Positions 25,717 to 28,817 of a DNA stretch of 28,817 nt are shown here, piece by piece. The notes below the pieces were generated by a model. The model saw only the letters and a program-made list of their open reading frames with translations. It did no database searches and was not told the origin of the DNA. Origin of the DNA: a virus. How positions within the stretch are numbered: position 1 is the first letter of the stretch; each line of letters opens with the position of its first letter. The position numbers and the translations under genes are program-made. The stretch is from positions 1 through 28,817 of the IMG/VR virus record IMGVR_UViG_3300001282_000049; one strand, written 5' to 3'.

Positions 25717-25934
25717 AGCTCGTGCTTCAATAATCCTTGCTGATGTTTCTCACCAAGCTTTGTCCAGAAGTCTTCACTAATAGTCAACTGATAGTTGATT
25801 CCATTAAGACTCACTCCTGCGGTAGGGACTCTATTATCCCATACCTTGTTAAGCATGATAAGAAACATACCATAGAAAGGCTCTTTGAACATTAAGTTCT
25901 TAGATGCTTTCGCTAGTGATTCCTGTTTTGTCAT
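25717..25934 (-). CDS. DUF2201-type metallopeptidase/VWA protein, exon 1
   Basis: ATG at 25934, inside the last 35 nt of the upstream 143-residue gene. Encodes 72 residues plus two bases of codon 73. The start MTKQESLAKASKNLMFKEPFYG, the segment WDNRVPTAGVSLNGINYQL and the LLKHEL ending are typical of the N-terminal putative metallopeptidase domain of DUF2201 proteins, whose zinc motif is HExxH. The frame here breaks exactly within HE-L, where the group I intron begins at 25716; unspliced RNA would add a few residues and stop, giving a 79-residue fragment without the second zinc His. It should be read with the exon at 25413-24414. Confidence 0.9.
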
Positions 25935-26331
25935 TATTTTTTAATTTAATTGTTATCTCAGTTTCTTCGATAAAATCAAATCCCAAATCTTTAATTGAGT
26001 TTGTAATATGTTTAGAAAACTGATTTAGAAAGAACTGGATATTCTCTTCTGATTGCTTTTCTTTTACAATAATCTTAAGAATCTCTTTGTAAGTTAAAGG
26101 TTTATCTTTAGACATACTTTCAAGTTTCTTAAAAGTTTTAGGTGCCTGTTCCTTCCAATATTCAGGAGTTACATTACATAATTTCTTAAGTAATAATATC
26201 TTTGTAAGACTCTTTGTAAAATCTACATTCTCTAAAGTAACAAGACCTAATACTACATTTTGATTATCAGATGAGTTCAGCATGTTATATAAAGACTCAA
26301 ATTGCTCATCATTAATTACTTCTTTTTTCAT
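25900..26331 (-). CDS. Hypothetical protein (143 aa) with shared helical module
   Basis: 143 residues; its ATG shares one base with the stop of the upstream gene (TAATG), so translation is probably coupled. Residues 11-51 (from FESLYNMLNSSD to ILLLKKL) are the third copy of a 41-residue helical module shared with the 348- and 160-residue proteins. The remainder (FLNQFSKHITNSIKDLGFD, then EETEITIKLKNNDK) ends in a short beta segment. I recognise no named family. The 3' end overlaps the metallopeptidase/VWA gene by 35 nt, so the two frames are tightly linked. Confidence 0.7.
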   Translation of the reverse strand: MKKEVINDEQFESLYNMLNSSDNQNVVLGLVTLENVDFTKSLTKILLLKKLCNVTPEYWKEQAPKTFKKLESMSKDKPLTYKEILKIIVKEKQSEENIQFFLNQFSKHITNSIKDLGFDFIEETEITIKLKNNDKTGITSESI

Positions 26332-26675
26332 TAATCTTCTATTTTAATTGTTCTAATCATCCACTCTGGCGGGTGTGTATCATTCAAATGATCTATCCAT
26401 TCTTTAGCTGTAGGTATATAGTTAAAGCAATCTTCCCTGACATGTTGTTCACCAATATATCTAGTATAGACTCTTTTGTTTTGTGAATTGATAATGTATT
26501 TTCCAAATATTTTTTCACATTCAAATATACCTTCACTATGGTGTCTAAACATTCTGTGTTTAGAGTGACCAACCCAAGCTTTAGTTTCATCAAACCACTC
26601 CTCAATTTCCAAGTAGTCCTCAGGAACTCCTCCCCATTTTTTTGCAGCACTTCTGCTGTGATCATATGGATGCAT
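26331..26675 (-). CDS. DUF6915-like conserved protein (114 aa)
   Basis: 114 residues. The text MHPYDHSRSAAKKWGGVPEDY, then EWFDETKAW, HRMFRHHSEGIFECEKIFG and TRYIGEQHVREDC matches a conserved family I know as DUF6915, found in phages and bacteria. Many His and a Cys (H2, H6, H37, H40, H45, H46, C53, and HVREDC) suggest metal binding, but this is inference. Function is not known. It lies 3 nt after the HNH endonuclease stop and is the first gene of a run coupled by short overlaps. Another open frame inside it on the same strand is a shadow. Confidence 0.72.
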   Translation of the reverse strand: MHPYDHSRSAAKKWGGVPEDYLEIEEWFDETKAWVGHSKHRMFRHHSEGIFECEKIFGKYIINSQNKRVYTRYIGEQHVREDCFNYIPTAKEWIDHLNDTHPPEWMIRTIKIED

Positions 26676-26678
26676 AAA

Positions 26679-27434
26679 TCATAATTTTAAATTATTAATA
26701 ATAGATTGTATGTGTTGAATAAACTCATCATGTGAGTACTTATTTTTCATCATATTACATTTTCCACAACAAGTGACACAATTATCACTTTCATAACCAA
26801 GAAAGTTATCTTTTCTATCAATACCATTATAATAAATAGACTTATTACCCTTTTGGATTTTATTTGCTGGTAAAACTCCACAGTAATAACAAGAAGAAAA
26901 TAAATAACTTTCAAAAACATCATTAGTAAGTTCAAAACTATAACCTCTTAATGTAGCATTCTTTTTATAAGATTGAAACAATGAGTTAATTAAAGCTTTT
27001 TTGTTTGAGTCAGTGAAAATTTCTCTTTTTTTCTTAAAACTACATTTTGTACAACAGTCTTTTTTTCTGTCAACTCTTGTACTAAATACTTCTCCACAAG
27101 TGCATTGTACTTTAAAATATCTATGATTGCTAGTTGTTTTTTCGGCATCTTCTTCAAGATATCTTAAGTTATTACCTATAGCATCACCTTTTTTATAACT
27201 TACTTTGTGTAATGGAGCAATAGATATTTTACAAGACTTATTTCCACAAGAAGTAATATACCCTGCTTTAATAGAAGCTAATTGTTTTACATGTTCAGTA
27301 TTACAAGAAGTGCACAAGACTTTTATATATCTCATACCTTTTCCTTTGTATCCCGCTTCATCTAAGTATTTAAGTTTTGTTACAATGTCAAACTTATTAC
27401 TGATTAACTCTCCTGGTTTTAGTGTGTATTTCAT
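26679..27434 (-). CDS. HNH homing endonuclease with two N-terminal zinc-ribbon-like modules
   Basis: 251 residues. The N-terminal half holds two similar Cys-rich segments (VLCTSCNTEH ending SCGNKSC, and VQCTCGEVF ending DCCTKC), each preceded by a G-x-x-I/L-x-N stretch; these are DNA-binding ribbons common in phage homing endonucleases. The C-terminal nuclease has CYYCG, NGIDRKDN and DNCVTCCGKCNMMKN, the full HNH/zinc pattern of free-standing HNH enzymes. It interrupts an otherwise compact operon, is AT-richer than its neighbours by eye, and has a TATATTTG box upstream. Likely a selfish gene; it is one of three such endonucleases in 6 kb and could also be the enzyme that mobilises the ORF-less intron nearby, which is speculation. 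Confidence 0.9.
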   Translation of the reverse strand: MKYTLKPGELISNKFDIVTKLKYLDEAGYKGKGMRYIKVLCTSCNTEHVKQLASIKAGYITSCGNKSCKISIAPLHKVSYKKGDAIGNNLRYLEEDAEKTTSNHRYFKVQCTCGEVFSTRVDRKKDCCTKCSFKKKREIFTDSNKKALINSLFQSYKKNATLRGYSFELTNDVFESYLFSSCYYCGVLPANKIQKGNKSIYYNGIDRKDNFLGYESDNCVTCCGKCNMMKNKYSHDEFIQHIQSIINNLKL

Positions 27435-27456
27435 GACTCATCCTTTTTGATTTAAA

Positions 27457-27464
27457 CAAATATA
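27457..27464 (-). promoter_or_regulatory. Putative Bacteroidetes-type -7 box (TATATTTG) before the second HNH gene
   Basis: TATATTTG on the minus strand matches TAnnTTTG and ends 22 nt before the ATG at 27434, in a very AT-rich 60-nt gap. A -33 TTTG at the normal distance is not evident. Confidence 0.4.
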
Positions 27465-27494
27465 CAAAATATATTTATTAGTTGGGATGTGACA

Positions 27495-27686
27495 TTACAA
27501 ACCTGCTTTCTTAATAAAGTAACTTGCTACTTCAGGAATATGTTTCTTGTAGTAGGGTTGTTCTGATTTACACCAATTTTTTACTTCTTCTTTTGTAGAA
27601 AATCTTTGATAAGGAAATGTAAGTTCAAGTTCATTTATAAAATCTTGTACTGTCCATCCTTCCCATATATATCTATTATTACCCAT
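27495..27686 (-). CDS. Small conserved phage protein (63 aa)
   Basis: 63 residues, starting at the last base of the upstream gene's stop. The pattern NRYIWEGWTVQDFINELE ... WCKSEQPYYKKHIPEVASYF is one I have seen in short proteins of Bacteroidetes phages (with FxTKxExKxWCKxNQPYYKK), but no function or domain name comes with it. It is Trp/Tyr-rich, helical and soluble. The HNH gene was inserted about 60 nt downstream of its stop. Confidence 0.68.
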   Translation of the reverse strand: MGNNRYIWEGWTVQDFINELELTFPYQRFSTKEEVKNWCKSEQPYYKKHIPEVASYFIKKAGL

Positions 27687-28042
27687 TATTCTTTAGATTC
27701 AAATTGACCTTCATGGTCAAAGGTTTCATACTCAGTAATTCTTATATTATTCTCAATAGTATACTCTGCAGTAGGTACTTTTATTAGAATTTGTCCCCAA
27801 CCACCATCATTATTATACCAGTCTTCTATGTGATTAAGCTGTGAATATGCAAGATCTTCAATAAAACTTTTAACTGAATCATCACAACTAAATGTCATAT
27901 CATCACCCTTATTATCTCGAAAACTTATTTCATCTATGCCACCACTATCTCCACCACCACTATAATTTACAACAATTTCCTTAATACCATTATCTTGTAG
28001 ATACATCATAGCACCTACAAGATTAACTTTTGTTTTTTCCAT
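27686..28042 (-). CDS. DUF6878-like protein (118 aa)
   Basis: 118 residues. IVVNYSGGGDSGGIDEISF near residues 23-41 and DWYNNDGGWGQILIKVPTAEYTIENN further on match a family I know as DUF6878 (pattern: DGxGDSGQIExI, then GWExNDGGxGxxxFD, then a beta-strand tail with H or N repeats). Its acidic loops suggest an alpha/beta fold with possible metal sites; the function is unknown. The start lies 2 nt after the stop of the GIY-YIG-like gene and the stop overlaps the next start by one base, so the group is translationally coupled. The family name is from memory. Confidence 0.66.
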   Translation of the reverse strand: MEKTKVNLVGAMMYLQDNGIKEIVVNYSGGGDSGGIDEISFRDNKGDDMTFSCDDSVKSFIEDLAYSQLNHIEDWYNNDGGWGQILIKVPTAEYTIENNIRITEYETFDHEGQFESKE

Positions 28043-28044
28043 GA

Positions 28045-28464
28045 TTATTTTTGTTTGTAGAACCTACCTAAGATATTTGCATTGAGCCATTGATCTGACT
28101 CAAGAACAGCATATTGAAATTGGTATTTTACTTCTTGATAGGTAAGTTCTGTTTTACTAAAACAAATTTTAAGTATTCTTCTGGATATTCTTATTCCATC
28201 TTTGTGTGCTTGCTTAAGCACTTCATTACTACTATAGTAGTTATGGTAAGAGGCTTTAGATACTCTTACATATTTCTTTTTACGCTTATCTGTAGGAAGA
28301 TTTTTCTTGCTTAGCTTCTTCTTAGTATTAGAGAAGAAGTTCTTTTTACCTATATAGCCATGAGCTTTACCATTAATAATAGCTGTCATTTCATAGACAA
28401 ATCCCACAGCACCTTCAGGTATCATTTCATCTGTAAATACAATATTGTTATATATCCAACTCAT
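28045..28464 (-). CDS. GIY-YIG-like putative endonuclease family protein (139 aa)
   Basis: 139 residues; its ATG overlaps the primase TGA/TAG region by 4 nt. The N-terminus (MSWIYNNIVFTDEMIPEGAVGFVYEMT) followed by GYIGKKNFFS, then a Lys-rich stretch and SYHNYYSSNEVLKQ, matches a family in T4-like and other phages often annotated as a GIY-YIG or Seg-like endonuclease: GFVY and YIGKK stand at the GIY and YIG positions. The later EVKYQFQYAVLESDQWLN and NILGRFYK segments also belong to that family. Unlike the HNH genes it overlaps its neighbours and lacks a promoter-like box, so it looks like a settled member of the operon. Catalytic activity is uncertain. Confidence 0.68.
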   Translation of the reverse strand: MSWIYNNIVFTDEMIPEGAVGFVYEMTAIINGKAHGYIGKKNFFSNTKKKLSKKNLPTDKRKKKYVRVSKASYHNYYSSNEVLKQAHKDGIRISRRILKICFSKTELTYQEVKYQFQYAVLESDQWLNANILGRFYKQK

Positions 28465-28817
28465 TGTACTAATTGCTTAGGATTCAGTATATTAGAAAGT
28501 AAAGGCATGAGAGTTTCTCTTACTTTAGTAATACCATGTTTTTCTATGGAGTCAGATAAATCTTTCTCCATCTCTAGAACTACAGAAGGTATTTGATATC
28601 TCTCTTTATACTTGTTCATAGATCTTATACCGGCTTCATCATTATCAAAGAGAGTACAGATATTCTTATACTTTCTTTTACATGCTTCAATTACGTGTTC
28701 TGGTATAAGGGTATTCTCACTATCTGGAGCAATAGCTTCAGCATTTCTAAAATTCAGTTTAACAAAAGTCATAAGATCCTTAAGAGAACTACAGATTACT
28801 AGATAATCTTTATCCAT
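28461..28817 (-). CDS. DNA primase (DnaG-type), C-terminal TOPRIM part, truncated by the window end
   Basis: 118 residues are visible; the Met at the window edge is probably internal, since a TOPRIM primase needs an N-terminal zinc-binding and catalytic domain that must lie beyond 28817. Seen: LVICSSLKDLMTF (the start of a TOPRIM fold, where the usual Glu of the E-G motif is replaced in a T/S-K/S-S-L-K-D form common in phage primases), APDSENT, and CTLFDNDEAGIRS with the D-x-D metal pair, followed by MEKDLSDSIEKHG, the usual DxSD-type segment. It makes RNA primers for replication and is the first gene of the replication block visible here. Confidence 0.82.
   Translation of the reverse strand: MDKDYLVICSSLKDLMTFVKLNFRNAEAIAPDSENTLIPEHVIEACKRKYKNICTLFDNDEAGIRSMNKYKERYQIPSVVLEMEKDLSDSIEKHGITKVRETLMPLLSNILNPKQLVQ

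Noticed and set aside
26393-26665. Second minus-strand frame inside the DUF6915-like gene
   Set aside because: It overlaps a recognisable conserved protein in another frame and its own product has no pattern.
1-28817. tRNA genes, CRISPR arrays, insertion sequences
   Set aside because: Looked for cloverleaf-type CCA ends with TTCGA-type arms, regularly spaced repeats and transposase motifs; none was seen by eye.

Overview
The window looks like part of a large, AT-rich, tailed phage of the crAss-like order (Crassvirales) infecting a Bacteroidetes host. Three things point there. There are two very long plus-strand genes, one with the RNA polymerase signature DFDFD in the crAss-type setting (RIPVGE upstream, GGDFDFDK at the core) and the other with a zincin HEFGH motif. 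A block of replication genes lies on the opposite strand: TOPRIM primase, family B DNA polymerase, PD-(D/E)XK nuclease, AAA+ ATPase and MazG. Several genes are preceded by sequences matching the Bacteroidetes -7 promoter element TAnnTTTG. The standard genetic code fits everything seen.

Layout. Bases 1-14171 (plus strand) hold the virion transcription module: a 5'-truncated giant RNA polymerase protein (visible part 2669 residues, with a SLOG-like Rossmannoid domain at its visible N-terminus), a second giant protein (1894 residues, or 2004 if a +1 frameshift near its end is crossed), and a 46-residue basic protein. Bases 14159-28817 (minus strand) hold the replication module, which meets the first block tail to tail with a 13-nt overlap. 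Read in the direction of transcription (28817 down to 14159) it contains: primase (partial), a GIY-YIG-like small protein, small conserved proteins, an HNH nuclease, a DUF6915-like protein, an unknown protein, a metallopeptidase/VWA gene, an AAA+ ATPase gene, a second HNH nuclease, two unknown proteins, a PD-(D/E)XK nuclease, two unknown proteins, a terminator, family B DNA polymerase, a small protein, a DUF932-like protein, MazG and a 55-residue protein.

The most striking region is 21.5-27.5 kb. Two neighbouring genes that look like a MoxR-type AAA+ ATPase and its VWA partner are each interrupted by a group I intron at a functional motif: between E and L-L-H of the HELLH zinc motif in one, and directly after Walker B in the other. 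The first intron (303 nt, no ORF) can be defined to the base. The second carries a GIY-YIG endonuclease that appears to sit in the P1 loop. Two free-standing HNH endonucleases flank the pair, and all three endonuclease genes have a TAnnTTTG box just upstream.

Other points of interest are a likely +1 frameshift (UUU C) in the second giant protein, a 41-residue module shared without gaps by three otherwise unrelated unknown proteins, a beta-clamp-type QLTLF tail on the DNA polymerase, and a strong terminator placed right at the start of the polymerase gene.
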